64,000 nucleotides of DNA from a bacterium SCSIO 12741 (GCA_024398055.1 CP073749.1:682001-746000); one strand, 5' to 3'; counted from the first letter of the stretch, positions 8,681 through 17,722 are shown. Notes: generated by a model not told the origin, from the letters alone. Numbers and translations: made by a program.

Positions 8681-9778
8681 TTATTTAAGCGCATCAAGCT
8701 GTTGCTTCATCTCCTCATTTTCCTTGCTGAGTTGAATCACATATAGGGTCAATTCTTCTATTTTTCGCAGTAAGGTTGCGTCCATATCTACCATGTCAAC
8801 GCCGTTTTCTTCTACCTCTGCAGCCGACGGCACATCAGGCAAATGGTGGTTTTCCTGAACAAAAGCTTCCACTTCTTTCAAATCTCTTAAATCGTATTCC
8901 TCATCAAAAACGTAGTCAGCCCATTCTGTAGTTCCCAAGGTGGCCACTTTGAGTCGTTCTGTTAGAATACCTGTGGCCACGTAAAGCTGATACCCTCCGG
9001 TCATCTGATAATTAGCACTTCCGGGTGCAACGCCTATACCCACTTTAATGGGTCCTTTTCCATTTGGAAAATAGACACGGGGCTCTTGGAATTCAGGAGC
9101 CCAAAACTCCAAAGTTTGCCCGTAGGACTGATGTTCCGTACTAATGGATCTAATGATCCAATCCCGATTAGTTGCTGCCCCGGGATTATGGGTTTGCATA
9201 TCCGGGTTTTGAAATACGATATCTGCATAATGGGCATTCACATTAGGATTGCTCACATCCACATCAATGACCAAGGCTTGGGATGACCCATTACCCTCAA
9301 GGTTCACGTGAATGGACCCTTTAGGGTCGTATGTATTAATTCCTAATCGAAATCCATCCAAAAAGAAATGGTGCCCGCCTACGGAACCCATATGCGACTT
9401 AAATCCAATGTCGTTAGAAGCATGATTGGTTCCGGTATAAAAAGACCCATAAGAAATAAGAGAGGATTGAATTTTATCAGTGCTTATCAGATCAGGATCC
9501 CTAAAAGCTATCTGACTGTATCGATACGGCTGATTTACCGTGGGTTTCCAATCCAAAATGGCATTATGTGTGGAATGGTAAAGTGGAGCTGGGAGACTGC
9601 TCACTCCACCCGGAGTTTCTCCTTCATGGGTAAGTCGAAGGACTCCTACTCCATTGCTGGGCAAACTAAATGCTCCAGGAGTATTGTTGTATTGAACACC
9701 GGTTCCAGTCATTTGTGCAGATGCACTACTAACGATACCAATCAGTACGGCTGAGCCTAAAATTCTTTTGATTTTCAT
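8681..9778 (-). CDS. tail-fibre-like secreted coiled-coil protein, cassette 4
   Basis: 365 aa. A signal peptide (KRILGSAVLIGIVSSASA) is followed by 'TGVQYNNTPGAFSLPSNGVGVLRLTHEG', which opens all four paralogues in this window. The middle resembles beta-rich phage tail-fibre shafts (YFPNGKGPIKVGIGV..., YQLYVATGILTERLKV). The end carries 'DLKEVEAFVQENHHLPDVPSA' and a C-terminal coiled coil (LLRKIEELTLYVIQLSKENEEMKQQL). This ending is widespread in Bacteroidota surface proteins and resembles the region before the chaperone of S74 tail spikes. There is no T9SS sorting domain, so the protein may stay periplasmic or be exported another way. The coiled coil suggests a trimer. It is the most diverged of the four copies and has no recognisable GTAC operator upstream. 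Confidence 0.7.
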   Translation of the reverse strand: MKIKRILGSAVLIGIVSSASAQMTGTGVQYNNTPGAFSLPSNGVGVLRLTHEGETPGGVSSLPAPLYHSTHNAILDWKPTVNQPYRYSQIAFRDPDLISTDKIQSSLISYGSFYTGTNHASNDIGFKSHMGSVGGHHFFLDGFRLGINTYDPKGSIHVNLEGNGSSQALVIDVDVSNPNVNAHYADIVFQNPDMQTHNPGAATNRDWIIRSISTEHQSYGQTLEFWAPEFQEPRVYFPNGKGPIKVGIGVAPGSANYQMTGGYQLYVATGILTERLKVATLGTTEWADYVFDEEYDLRDLKEVEAFVQENHHLPDVPSAAEVEENGVDMVDMDATLLRKIEELTLYVIQLSKENEEMKQQLDALK

Positions 9779-9958
9779 GGTTTATTTTTTTTGGTTAAAA
9801 AGGGTATTTACTATTCAAAGCATTTGAAAAGTATTGAAATAAACTCCTATTAATCAGCTCGTTTTGCAGACAACATTAGAATCCTTGCGAATTACCTGAT
9901 ATTGTTTGTCAAGGTAATTCAGTGGGTTTATTAGCTTTACTTTTTAATCGGAGATGTC

Positions 9959-10573
9959 ATGCATTATTCCACTTTGATCAAGTTTTGTTTTCCGATATCG
10001 GCCATACTTTTTGCCCTATTCGGAACTAACAGTCAAGCCCATGCTCAACTGGAAATAAAAAATCCTACCCTATCCTTGGGGTATTTTGGGCAAGGAGTCA
10101 TTCGCCCTGGAGTTCGACTGGGATTAGACTTTCAGCTGAAATCCTTTTCCAAGGAAAAGGTGAAAGGAGAAGTGACCAAAACGAAACGGACTACCTTTTT
10201 CGGTGGTCCTCACCTGGCCCATTACACCCGCCCCAGCTACTACTCCAACTACCTCATCGAAATTCGTGGTGGATTGGAACGGCAAACCGAAGGAAAGGGA
10301 TTTTACTCGGCTCTTTCAGCGGGACTTGGCTATCAGCTCAATCTGGAGGTCATGAGTTTTGATGTGGACTTTTCAGGAAGGCGATCCAACATTGAACGAG
10401 AAGCCCGGCATTTTTTCTTTCCCTCTCTTCGCTATGAGGCTGGGTATGAAATCGGTCGGCGATGGCGGGTTTACCTGGGGCTAACCTATGGCGTAGAGCT
10501 TTCAGGAAGCTATGAAGCCACAAGCCAGGGATTTTTAGAAGGAGGTTTTAAATACAAATTACAAGCACCATGA
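9959..10573 (+). CDS. predicted outer-membrane beta-barrel protein
   Basis: 204 aa with a signal peptide ending AHA-Q (about residue 30). The mature part has alternating strands ending in aromatic residues (LSLGYFGQGVIRPGVRLGLDFQL, YLIEIRGGLERQTEGKGFYSALSAGLGYQLN, WRVYLGLTYGVELSG, GGFKYKL). This is consistent with an 8-stranded barrel, but no named family is recognised. The stop TGA overlaps the ATG of the amine oxidase by 4 nt (ATGA), so the pair is translationally coupled. Both genes lie on the opposite strand to the flanking cassettes and interrupt the array. A weak -7-like TAGCTTTA stands shortly upstream of the ATG. Confidence 0.6.
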   Translation: MHYSTLIKFCFPISAILFALFGTNSQAHAQLEIKNPTLSLGYFGQGVIRPGVRLGLDFQLKSFSKEKVKGEVTKTKRTTFFGGPHLAHYTRPSYYSNYLIEIRGGLERQTEGKGFYSALSAGLGYQLNLEVMSFDVDFSGRRSNIEREARHFFFPSLRYEAGYEIGRRWRVYLGLTYGVELSGSYEATSQGFLEGGFKYKLQAP

Positions 10574-11757
10574 CCCGGGAAGAATTTATAAAACGATGTG
10601 CCTTAATGGGTGTGGGTATCACACTGGCCCCTACTCTGCTCGCTGGCTGTAGGAAGGAAGATGAACTCAATGTACAATTTACGGGTAAAACCATTGTTAT
10701 TGGAGCCGGTGCTGCCGGATTGATGGCGGGCTATACCTTACAGCGTCATGGAGCCAATTTTGAAATCCTCGAAGCTTCATCGATTTACGGTGGTCGGGTG
10801 AAGAAGCTGGAAAACTTTGCCGATTTTCCCATTGATTTGGGAGCCGAATGGATTCACAGCAAACCACGGGTATTTAGCCGACTCATTGATGATGAAAGTA
10901 AACCGGGCAGTGTAGACCTGATCCCCTACAAACTCAATACCTACTACCAATGGAATAAAGGAAAACTCCAACGCAGAAACTGGGCGGCCACCTTTTATGG
11001 GGAATACAAATTCAAGCGGTCGACCTGGTATGATTTCTTTGAAAACTATATCGTCCCGTCATTTGCCAAAAAAATCACCTACAACACGCCCATTACTCGT
11101 ATCGACTACAGCTCCTCTTTGGTCGAAGTGGTGGATCAAAATGGAATAACCCATACCGCCGATCGGGTCATATTAACGGTTCCTCTGGCCATCCTTCAAA
11201 AGGGGTTTATTGGATTCACCCCTCCCCTTCCGGAAGAAAAGGTCAACGCAATGAACGAAGTTTCGATTCCTCCGGGACTTAAGGTATTCATGAAGTTTTC
11301 GAAAAAGTTTTACCCGGATTTAGTTTCGGTGGGTGACATGATTTTTGGAGATGGTGGTGAACGATTGTATTACGACGCAGCCTTTAAAAAGGATAGCCCC
11401 GAGCACGTTTTAGCCCTCTTTAATGTGGGTGATTCTGCGAGCGATTTTACCGAGTTGAATTCTGCTCAGGAAGTCCTGGATGCCGTTCTGGCTGAGTTGG
11501 ATCAAATATTCGATGGCCAAGCCAGTCAATATTACCTGAGTGGCGTGGTTCAAAATTGGTCGGCCGAACCCTACATTCAGGGATCCTACAGTTTCGCTGG
11601 AAGTAGACACCGGCAGCGAATTGAAAAAATGAACTCTTCGATTAGCGATCGTCTGTATTTCGCTGGAGAAGCCATGCATCCTGACGAGTGGTCTACCGTT
11701 CATGGAGCTGGATTTTCAGGTGTTACCGCCGCTCAAGATGTTTTGAAAACAGCCTAA
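10570..11757 (+). CDS. FAD-dependent amine oxidase, lipoprotein-like
   Basis: 395 aa. The N-terminus has a signal with a lipobox-like LLAGC (Cys27), so the enzyme is probably exported and lipid-anchored. The Rossmann motif VIGAGAAG (residues 43-50) and 'EASSIYGGRVKKL' bind FAD. 'IDLGAEWIHS' and the C-terminal 'DRLYFAGEAMHPDEWSTVHGAGFSG' are standard flavin monoamine oxidase motifs. The family oxidises primary or secondary amines to imines, releasing aldehyde, ammonia and H2O2. The substrate cannot be told. Coupling to the preceding barrel gene suggests a joint role at the cell envelope. A strong terminator follows 5 bp after the stop. Confidence 0.85.
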   Translation: MTREEFIKRCALMGVGITLAPTLLAGCRKEDELNVQFTGKTIVIGAGAAGLMAGYTLQRHGANFEILEASSIYGGRVKKLENFADFPIDLGAEWIHSKPRVFSRLIDDESKPGSVDLIPYKLNTYYQWNKGKLQRRNWAATFYGEYKFKRSTWYDFFENYIVPSFAKKITYNTPITRIDYSSSLVEVVDQNGITHTADRVILTVPLAILQKGFIGFTPPLPEEKVNAMNEVSIPPGLKVFMKFSKKFYPDLVSVGDMIFGDGGERLYYDAAFKKDSPEHVLALFNVGDSASDFTELNSAQEVLDAVLAELDQIFDGQASQYYLSGVVQNWSAEPYIQGSYSFAGSRHRQRIEKMNSSISDRLYFAGEAMHPDEWSTVHGAGFSGVTAAQDVLKTA

Positions 11758-11761
11758 AAAA

Positions 11762-11781
11762 AAGAGCCCCGAAGGGCTCTT
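11762..11781. terminator. bidirectional intrinsic terminator
   Basis: A perfect 8-bp stem AAGAGCCC / GGGCTCTT with a CGAA tetraloop and an A-run on its 5' side lies between convergent genes ending at 11757 and 11805. Confidence 0.8.
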
Positions 11782-11804
11782 CACACAGGCTATGTCTGTT
11801 CATT

Positions 11805-13415
11805 TTATTCTTTGATGATTCTTTCCGTCCAAATCATTTCCGAATTGTGCACGCGTAAAATGTAGACTCCGGATTCGAAGGATTCTAAATTAACCTCGTG
11901 GTGTGATTCAGATCCATCCAAAGTACGTTGAATGACCTTTTTACCCTCCAAGGAGGTGATTTCCATTTGGTATTCACCCACTCCATTGTCGGGTAATCTT
12001 AGCTGAAATCGTCCATTATTAGGATTGGGATAGACCTGGATTGATTCTGCTTTTTGATAGTTTTCTAACTCCTCATCCGACAAATACTGAGTTATATCAA
12101 ATTGCTTGGATTCCGGTAATTCGATCTGATCCAATTTATCCATGGCTCGCTGTTCAGGTGTACTCTTCATTTGAGGTGTACAAGGGGCTATGCTCGCTCG
12201 AAAATTACTTTGATTTTTGGCGTGAAACCCTTTTCCTAAAGTGATTCCATTTCCAGCGACAAACTCATAATCGGCGTCCTCAAAAATGATGATATCTTCA
12301 GTAGTGTTGATATTCGTTTGAGCACGAAGTAGGACTTTGTTGTTCGGACCATAATCTTTTGCAGGGAAGTAATATCCTGTTGAGCCAGGTGCCCCTCCTG
12401 GAAGATTTAGACTGTGGTAACAGGTAACCTTGCGATCAGGCAAGCCTAATAAATCTACCCAAGGGTCATAATTTGGATTGAGCGCGCTTCTAATATCACG
12501 GTTTCCATAATTTGAATATAGTTTACCATAACTCTCAAGTAACGGAAAACCACATTGAGATGCTCCACCTGACAAAACACCGATTTCTCGATTGAAGGTA
12601 TTAAACATCCCTGACCCTGAAGAGCCTGGCTCAACTACTCCGTAACTAAAATTAGGGACAACCATCCAGGGGTTATCCACATACCTACAAATTACTGTAG
12701 TCACAGTCCTTCTTTGCCAAATCCAACCAAAGAGCACATCAATTACCCGTGTGATTGTATAACAATGTGTAGCTACGGGGTTTTCCAACCACAAAATATT
12801 GTTGACACCACTAATTTTCTTGATATCTCCTTCAGGATGATGAACCCCTACATACCTTGTTGGGTAACCTACACCCGGAGTTGAGGTAAATGGCCCATTA
12901 TAAAACCTACTGGATAACCATCCTGCGTACGTAAAGTTAAAGTGAGGAGGAACTGGCGTCACAATCTCCAAAAGAGCTAAATCACCCCACTTGTAATCAC
13001 CCACTACTCTCAACTTAGAACGATGATGGTAATGACGACTATTTTGAGAAAAATTAGTCGACTGTCCGGAGGTGACTCCTCTATTACTTGGCTCAGTAGA
13101 ATTGTTCGACGCATCGGGACTCTGATAATTGAAGTAGATATCGTATTCAAGATTCATATTCTTGCCATCTATACAATGTTCAGCTGTTAGAATATAATAA
13201 CCCACACTCCCATCACTGGTATTGCGGTTAATTAAGGTACCGGTACATCCTGCCCATTTTACAGTAGCATTCACGACTCTTGACCTTAACAGAGTATTAT
13301 TTGAGTATCCAGGATCGTGCACATTTACATTGCAAGATCCAGATTCTCCCCAGCCCTGAGCGTGAAGACTTCCACCCCAAAAGCAAAGAAGAATTAGTGC
13401 AAAATAACTTTTCAT
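11805..13415 (-). CDS. T9SS-secreted trypsin-like serine protease, cassette 3
   Basis: 536 aa. After a signal peptide (ALILLCFWGGSLHAQ) comes a chymotrypsin-fold protease. The catalytic His is in 'LTAEHC' (His80), Asp in 'WGDLALLE' (Asp145) and Ser in 'EPGSSGSGMF' (about Ser266). 'GVHHPEGDIKKIS' (190-202) is a hallmark of lysyl-endopeptidase-type bacterial proteases, which often cut after Lys; that specificity is inferred. A 'LGKGFHAKNQSNFRASIAP' module follows at about 390-410, shared with the other cassette partners. The T9SS sorting domain is 'IQVYPNPNNGRFQLRL...GVYILRVHN'. It is the last gene of a three-gene unit with 13441 and 13995, with gaps of only 20-25 bp. It is shorter than the other two proteases (about 680 aa) and lacks their large N-terminal domain. 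Confidence 0.85.
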   Translation of the reverse strand: MKSYFALILLCFWGGSLHAQGWGESGSCNVNVHDPGYSNNTLLRSRVVNATVKWAGCTGTLINRNTSDGSVGYYILTAEHCIDGKNMNLEYDIYFNYQSPDASNNSTEPSNRGVTSGQSTNFSQNSRHYHHRSKLRVVGDYKWGDLALLEIVTPVPPHFNFTYAGWLSSRFYNGPFTSTPGVGYPTRYVGVHHPEGDIKKISGVNNILWLENPVATHCYTITRVIDVLFGWIWQRRTVTTVICRYVDNPWMVVPNFSYGVVEPGSSGSGMFNTFNREIGVLSGGASQCGFPLLESYGKLYSNYGNRDIRSALNPNYDPWVDLLGLPDRKVTCYHSLNLPGGAPGSTGYYFPAKDYGPNNKVLLRAQTNINTTEDIIIFEDADYEFVAGNGITLGKGFHAKNQSNFRASIAPCTPQMKSTPEQRAMDKLDQIELPESKQFDITQYLSDEELENYQKAESIQVYPNPNNGRFQLRLPDNGVGEYQMEITSLEGKKVIQRTLDGSESHHEVNLESFESGVYILRVHNSEMIWTERIIKE

Positions 13416-13440
13416 GTTTCTTTCATTTTATCAGTAATTT

Positions 13441-13974
13441 CTACTGTATGGATATAGAAGCAAAAAACTGATTCCTATGGGCTACTAACCTCACCAAATC
13501 ACTCTCTACTCCGGTAATGGAAAAGGATATAAAGCGATTGTCTTGGGTGAGGTAATAGCGAATGAAGGAATGCATTTGATTATCCGCTGCCAAGGACAGG
13601 TACTTGATTCCAATTTGCATTCCATGAACCCCATTCGTATTGACCTCAACCAGCTCTGTGGTCTCACTATCGGTAGCCAGCAGAATGAGCTTGGCGATGG
13701 CTCTGAGCGTATCATAGTTTTGGTCAACAAGAAGTTGATCGAAGATTACATTCGTGCTATCAAAATAGGCTGAATCAAATACATGTACCTGAAGGGCCAG
13801 TAGTGAATCGACCTCATCAACCATCAGCCTGGTATTGAGAGTGTCAATTATATGAATGGAATCTGGTGTCTCAAACGAGAGTCCGGATGGACCATCATCA
13901 GTATAAATCCAGGGATTTTGAGCTTGCCCCTGAATAAACAGAAGGGAGCAAAGGATTATTAGAATATATCTCAT
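13441..13974 (-). CDS. small secreted protein of unknown function, cassette 3
   Basis: 177 aa with a clear signal peptide (RYILIILCSLLFIQGQAQ). The mature part is acidic with no Cys and no recognisable family. It alternates short strands and helices (IDTLNTRLMVDEVDSLLALQVHVFD, IGIKYLSLAADNQMHSFIRYYLTQDNRFISFSITG), which could suit a small chaperone-like or inhibitor-like fold. It sits 20 bp after the tail-fibre-like gene and 25 bp before the protease gene, a position empty in the other three cassettes. A protease inhibitor or pro-region chaperone for the short protease, which lacks the long N-terminal domain of its paralogues, is one possibility, but nothing in the sequence proves it. Confidence 0.6.
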   Translation of the reverse strand: MRYILIILCSLLFIQGQAQNPWIYTDDGPSGLSFETPDSIHIIDTLNTRLMVDEVDSLLALQVHVFDSAYFDSTNVIFDQLLVDQNYDTLRAIAKLILLATDSETTELVEVNTNGVHGMQIGIKYLSLAADNQMHSFIRYYLTQDNRFISFSITGVESDLVRLVAHRNQFFASISIQ

Positions 13975-13994
13975 GACATTCGATTTAGAGTCTT

Positions 13995-15050
13995 TTACTC
14001 TTGTCCAGAGGTGCTGGACTTATTCATCAATCCTTCTACCTTTTCCTCTAAAGCCGCATTTTTCTCTTCAAGCTCTATCAAGTACATGGTGAGTTCCTCA
14101 ATTTTTTCCATTTGAAGGCGAACCATTTCTCCCAATTCAATTCCATCTTCCATTTCGGCGGCCGACGGTACGTTAGGCAAGTGGTGGTTTTCTTCAATGA
14201 ATTCCTTCACTTCAGATAGGTCTTTCAATTCGTATTCTTCTTCGAAAACGTAATCAGGCCAAGTCGAAGCCAGATCTACTTTTACCTCTTCGGTACGAAT
14301 ACCTCCCGCTACAAAAAGCTTGTATGGGCCAGACCCCATTTTGGTAGTTCCAATGCCCACCTTGGTATTGGCGAAGTATACTCTCGAATTGGTGTGCTCG
14401 GGAGACCAGAACTCCAGGTAATTTGGATGGGTCGTATGGTTAGGTCCTGTAGATCGAATCACCCAGTCGCGTTGAGTTCCTGGAGTGGAAGGATTGGTAA
14501 ATACAATATCCATCGCCTGGGAGTTAGGATTCGCATTGTTGTTGGACTCTAATTTGATTCCTTGGCCATGTCCAAAAATGTGAAGGTAGGCTGACGGAGT
14601 GTGGGTGTTAATACCAACCTTAAAGTTGTCGAAGAAGAAGTCTTGCCCGCCCGAAACGTAGGAGTGAAATCCAAGGTCGTTGCTTCGGTTAGGATAACTG
14701 GGATTATTGTAGCTGCTTCCGTAACCGACCATGGTGGTTTGAGTTCCATTTATGTTACCATTATCAATATCACGGAATACGATGCGATTAAAACGGTAGT
14801 CTGTCCCCAATCCCGGAGTCCAATCAAGAATGACGTTTTCCGGAGAATTGAAAAGTGGAGGAGGCAACTGACTTATGGATCCCGGAGGCGCTCCACGATG
14901 CGTCAATTTCATCACCCCAACAGCGTTGTTAGGAAGGTTAAAAGTGGTAGGAGTATTGTTGTATTGCACTCCTACTCCATTGGTCTGTGCCATAGCTTCG
15001 ACGCCCAGTCCGAGCACCAAGGCAGCACCCAGTAAATGTTTGATTTTCAT
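13995..15050 (-). CDS. tail-fibre-like secreted coiled-coil protein, cassette 3
   Basis: 351 aa. It starts with a signal peptide (KHLLGAALVLGLGVEAMAQ) and the shared opening 'TNGVGVQYNNTPTTFNLPNNAVGVMKLTHRG'. The beta-rich shaft contains 'NSRVYFANTKVGIGTTKMGSGPYKLFVAGGIRTEEVKVDLAS', almost identical to the cassette 1 and 2 copies. The end has 'DLSEVKEFIEENHHLPNVPSAAEMEDGIELGEMV' and a coiled coil (LQMEKIEELTMYLIELEEKNAALEEKVEGL). It is clearly related to the copies at 17797 and 21365 over its whole length. No sorting domain is present. A diverged 21-bp-period GTAC direct repeat lies 224-254 bp upstream. It leads a probable operon with 13441 and 11805. Confidence 0.75.
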   Translation of the reverse strand: MKIKHLLGAALVLGLGVEAMAQTNGVGVQYNNTPTTFNLPNNAVGVMKLTHRGAPPGSISQLPPPLFNSPENVILDWTPGLGTDYRFNRIVFRDIDNGNINGTQTTMVGYGSSYNNPSYPNRSNDLGFHSYVSGGQDFFFDNFKVGINTHTPSAYLHIFGHGQGIKLESNNNANPNSQAMDIVFTNPSTPGTQRDWVIRSTGPNHTTHPNYLEFWSPEHTNSRVYFANTKVGIGTTKMGSGPYKLFVAGGIRTEEVKVDLASTWPDYVFEEEYELKDLSEVKEFIEENHHLPNVPSAAEMEDGIELGEMVRLQMEKIEELTMYLIELEEKNAALEEKVEGLMNKSSTSGQE

Positions 15051-15273
15051 AGCTTATTGTTTTAGTTAATGAGATTTAAGTCGAAAGGAGTTACAGTTGT
15101 AGCTCATTTGGACGGTTAATAAGCTCGAATGTAGAAGTAACAAAATGGGCACGCTGAGGATATTTGCCAATTACAGGAAATGGCTCGTAAGGTGCAGTCG
15201 TTTTTTTGCGAAAGAATCGCGGCGGTTTCTGTTTTGGGTACAATTCCATCTCATTGGTATGATCAAAAAGGGC

Positions 15274-15304
15274 ATTTGTACAAAAAATGGAGTGGATCGT
15301 ACAT
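15274..15304 (-). promoter_or_regulatory. putative LytTR operator, site C (diverged)
   Basis: ATTTGTACAA and GATCGTACAT share GTAC at 15278-15281 and 15299-15302, exactly 21 bp apart. This is the same geometry as sites A and B in front of the two other paralogous genes. The match outside GTAC is weak. The same bases can also be read as a plus-strand promoter (TTTG, 21 bp, TACATTTT), so the assignment is tentative. Confidence 0.4.
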
Positions 15305-15573
15305 TTTCACCCAATTCCTGCTCCCTGCTATTTACTTTTAAATCCAAATTAGGGGAGTTACTATTGCGACTGCTTTCCACGCCCGCCGGGGCAAACCTCT
15401 TAGAGCCATTGAAAGAATTCCGACTCAAATCCTGGTATTCAGATTTCGCCTCAGGCACCTATTCAATCACCGTATTATCAGTGGAATAAGGGAAGTAAAT
15501 AATCCTCAATAAGTCAGGAGGTTTCCAACACCGCTGAGGGTTGTTCTAAACCAAGGAACAACCCTTTTTTTTT
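15300..15573 (+). ncRNA. possible plus-strand small RNA in the 15051-15667 gap
   Basis: This 617-bp gap holds no convincing gene. A strong plus-strand terminator at 15537-15573 has no recognised gene feeding it. A plus-strand promoter-like pair (TTTG 15275-15278, 21 bp, TACATTTT 15300-15307) lies upstream. A 114-codon frame at 15145-15489 resembles no family, and its start is upstream of that promoter. A small RNA of about 260 nt is possible; the exact 5' end is a guess. Confidence 0.2.
15537..15573 (+). terminator. intrinsic terminator without an obvious gene
   Basis: A perfect 10-bp stem AGGGTTGTTC / GAACAACCCT with a 9-nt loop is followed by nine T on the plus strand. On the minus strand no T-run follows, so it terminates plus-strand transcripts. 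Confidence 0.7.
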
Positions 15574-15613
15574 GTACCCTTAGCTAATCTACCCGTTGAT
15601 TTAAAAACAAAAA

Positions 15614-15639
15614 AAGGCGCCCGAAAATTCGGACGCCTT
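15614..15639 (-). terminator. intrinsic terminator of cassette 2
   Basis: A 12-bp stem with one mismatch (AAGGCGCCCGAA / TTCGGACGCCTT) and a 2-nt loop, followed on the minus strand by TTTTTTT, stands 29 bp after the protease stop codon at 15668. Confidence 0.75.
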
Positions 15640-15667
15640 CATACCTATCCCATAGGGGCCTGGTTGG

Positions 15668-17722
15668 TTATTGAGCAATTCCCACTTGCTCCACTATAAC
15701 ACCTTGCTGAGTAATTACATGAACTACGTGGAAGGCTGTAGTTTCTTCGATCTGTACTGCGTACTGATTTTGTCCTTCTTCCGCCTCTATGACCTGAAGC
15801 AGGATTCCGGTAGAAGAATAGATTTCAATTCTCTCCAGGTTTTCACCGTTGAATTCAACCGTATAGTTCACTGCTGCTGGATTGGGGAAGATATTGACCA
15901 TATCGCTCGTTGGAGCCTCTTCCGGACCTTCTTCATCCCAATCATCTTCGTAACCTTCGTATTCTGTATCGTCGATTTCTTCCGGAGAATTTTCATCATA
16001 ATCCAGTTCCTCGCCTTCGAAAATTCCAACACCATGGTTTGGATCTGTGTTAGAAATGGGCTCTGTTTTATATTCTCCATAAGGTCTTCCACATTGAGGG
16101 ATACATCCATCAACATGAGCCAGGAATTCACTTCCTGTTTTAGCATGAAACCCAGGCTTCAATTCAACCTGAGTTCCTGCATCAAATTCAACGTAAGTAT
16201 TGGGCTGAATGGCTACACTTTGAGAGGCCGCAATTCCACCCGAGGTTACATATACTCCATTGTAGGTACGAGGCCAGGTCCCTGCATAATTAGCGAAGGT
16301 AACATTGGCACTTGTATGAAGATCTGTAGCGTCAGTAAAGTAGTAGTTTGGAACACAGGGATCATGGCCATCCATATACTTAAGGTAAAACTTGGTATCT
16401 CCACTGTGAGTTCCGTTGGGATTGAGAATCCAGGATAGACCGTATTTATGCCAACTCACATAGAACCTTCCGTAAAGATGCGCCTTGCACCACGGATCAT
16501 TGACTTTTTGGTCTGGCCCTTTAACTTGACCTACAATTCTTTTGTTACTGGTAAATAATGGCCCTCCGGACGAGCCATCCTGAGCTCCTCCCTTGTCTAC
16601 CTTCATCTTCCAAACCTTTTGCCCATTTGGGAAGGGTCTAGTTTTCTTTTTCAATCTTTTTTTGAAAGTGGTTATTTTTTTTATGTCACCTAGGGGATGA
16701 GTAATAGCCGCGCCTTCTAAAGGATTGTTTCCTCCTCCTGAGTAGGTATCATTATTCCAACCGGCATAGAAAACATTGTATTCTTTTGGAATATCTTCCG
16801 TAATTCTGAGGGCCGCGTAATCCGTTTTCCAAGCACTATCGAGCACCACCGATCCTTGAACCGTATGATTTAGAATACCTTCCAAATTGCTACAATTGGG
16901 GCTCTCGTAGTTGAACATAAAAATGGTCTTTTCATTTTCTATTTTACGAATGTTGTGTGCAGCCGTCAAGGCCAAGGGAGCTCCATCTTTTCGTTCGTTG
17001 TTTATTAAAGCTCCACTTGCATAAAACATTGTTCCGTTTGCATCAACCATACACATTTTAAAAACAGACCTTTTGGGATCACACCATTCACTATATTCAG
17101 GGCAGTTAATATTCTCTGAACGAATACAATCCCTGGAATTGTTTAACCCGGAATACCCTGGCACTCCAACGGCAGCGCTCTTGTAGATATAACCAACATT
17201 AGAAACCGTCACTTTGGAGGAACTTCCTGAAAGCTTCATATAAACCGTTTCTGTAGTCACTGGAATAAAACCGGAGGCATAAGCTCCCTTATTCTGATTG
17301 TTTCTACGGCTATAGGTTCTTGTATAACCATTCTCATTGTCCGCTCCGGTAACGATGGAAAACTTGTCCGATCCTTGTAAATCGAAATTTTCGAAATACA
17401 ATATGACCGCCGAATATCGATCGTTACGTTCCAAATTCAAGGATACCAGGCGGTATTTTTCGCCTGTATGCTCATCGGTTCGGATGTCGTAATTATCAAA
17501 GTTGATCACCATTTCAGCCGACCTTCCTGCATAGGATACGCCGGGGTTTTGAACCACCATATTCCTAAAAGCATCCAGGTCTTGCTCCGGAAGTACGTGG
17601 GTAGCTTGAGATTCTAAGCTTTGTACGTGATCTACGAGGATTCCTTCTCCTCCATTCTGTGCCTGGGTGACAACCCAGGGTATACTGCCGAGGAACAGCA
17701 GCAAGAGTAATTTCGTTTTCAT
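15668..17722 (-). CDS. T9SS-secreted trypsin-like serine protease, cassette 2
   Basis: 684 aa from ATG at 17722, where the signal peptide begins (KTKLLLLLFLGSIPWVVTQAQ). An upstream in-frame ATG at 17767 would put 15 residues before it. Residues about 25-180 form an N-terminal domain with beta-sandwich character. The protease has His in 'LTAAHN', Asp in 'KTDYAALRI' and Ser in 'GAQDGSSGGPLF', plus the lysyl-endopeptidase-like 'ITHPLGDIKKIT'. Then come 'VELKPGFHAKTGSEFLAHVDG', a very acidic linker (EGEELDYDENSPEEIDDTEYEGYEDD) and a T9SS sorting domain (VNIFPNPAAVNYTVEF...). It is only moderately similar to the cassette 1 protease apart from a nearly identical signal peptide. It follows the tail-fibre-like gene by 74 bp. 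Confidence 0.85.
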   Translation of the reverse strand: MKTKLLLLLFLGSIPWVVTQAQNGGEGILVDHVQSLESQATHVLPEQDLDAFRNMVVQNPGVSYAGRSAEMVINFDNYDIRTDEHTGEKYRLVSLNLERNDRYSAVILYFENFDLQGSDKFSIVTGADNENGYTRTYSRRNNQNKGAYASGFIPVTTETVYMKLSGSSSKVTVSNVGYIYKSAAVGVPGYSGLNNSRDCIRSENINCPEYSEWCDPKRSVFKMCMVDANGTMFYASGALINNERKDGAPLALTAAHNIRKIENEKTIFMFNYESPNCSNLEGILNHTVQGSVVLDSAWKTDYAALRITEDIPKEYNVFYAGWNNDTYSGGGNNPLEGAAITHPLGDIKKITTFKKRLKKKTRPFPNGQKVWKMKVDKGGAQDGSSGGPLFTSNKRIVGQVKGPDQKVNDPWCKAHLYGRFYVSWHKYGLSWILNPNGTHSGDTKFYLKYMDGHDPCVPNYYFTDATDLHTSANVTFANYAGTWPRTYNGVYVTSGGIAASQSVAIQPNTYVEFDAGTQVELKPGFHAKTGSEFLAHVDGCIPQCGRPYGEYKTEPISNTDPNHGVGIFEGEELDYDENSPEEIDDTEYEGYEDDWDEEGPEEAPTSDMVNIFPNPAAVNYTVEFNGENLERIEIYSSTGILLQVIEAEEGQNQYAVQIEETTAFHVVHVITQQGVIVEQVGIAQ

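Noticed and set aside
9779-9958. GTAC repeat upstream of cassette 4
   Set aside because: No pair of GTAC words with a 21-bp period was found there, so cassette 4 is not included in the regulator 1 proposal.
15145-15489. 114-codon plus-strand frame as a real gene
   Set aside because: Mixed composition, no family resemblance, no signal peptide, start upstream of the only promoter-like pair, and it lies across the predicted operator of cassette 3.
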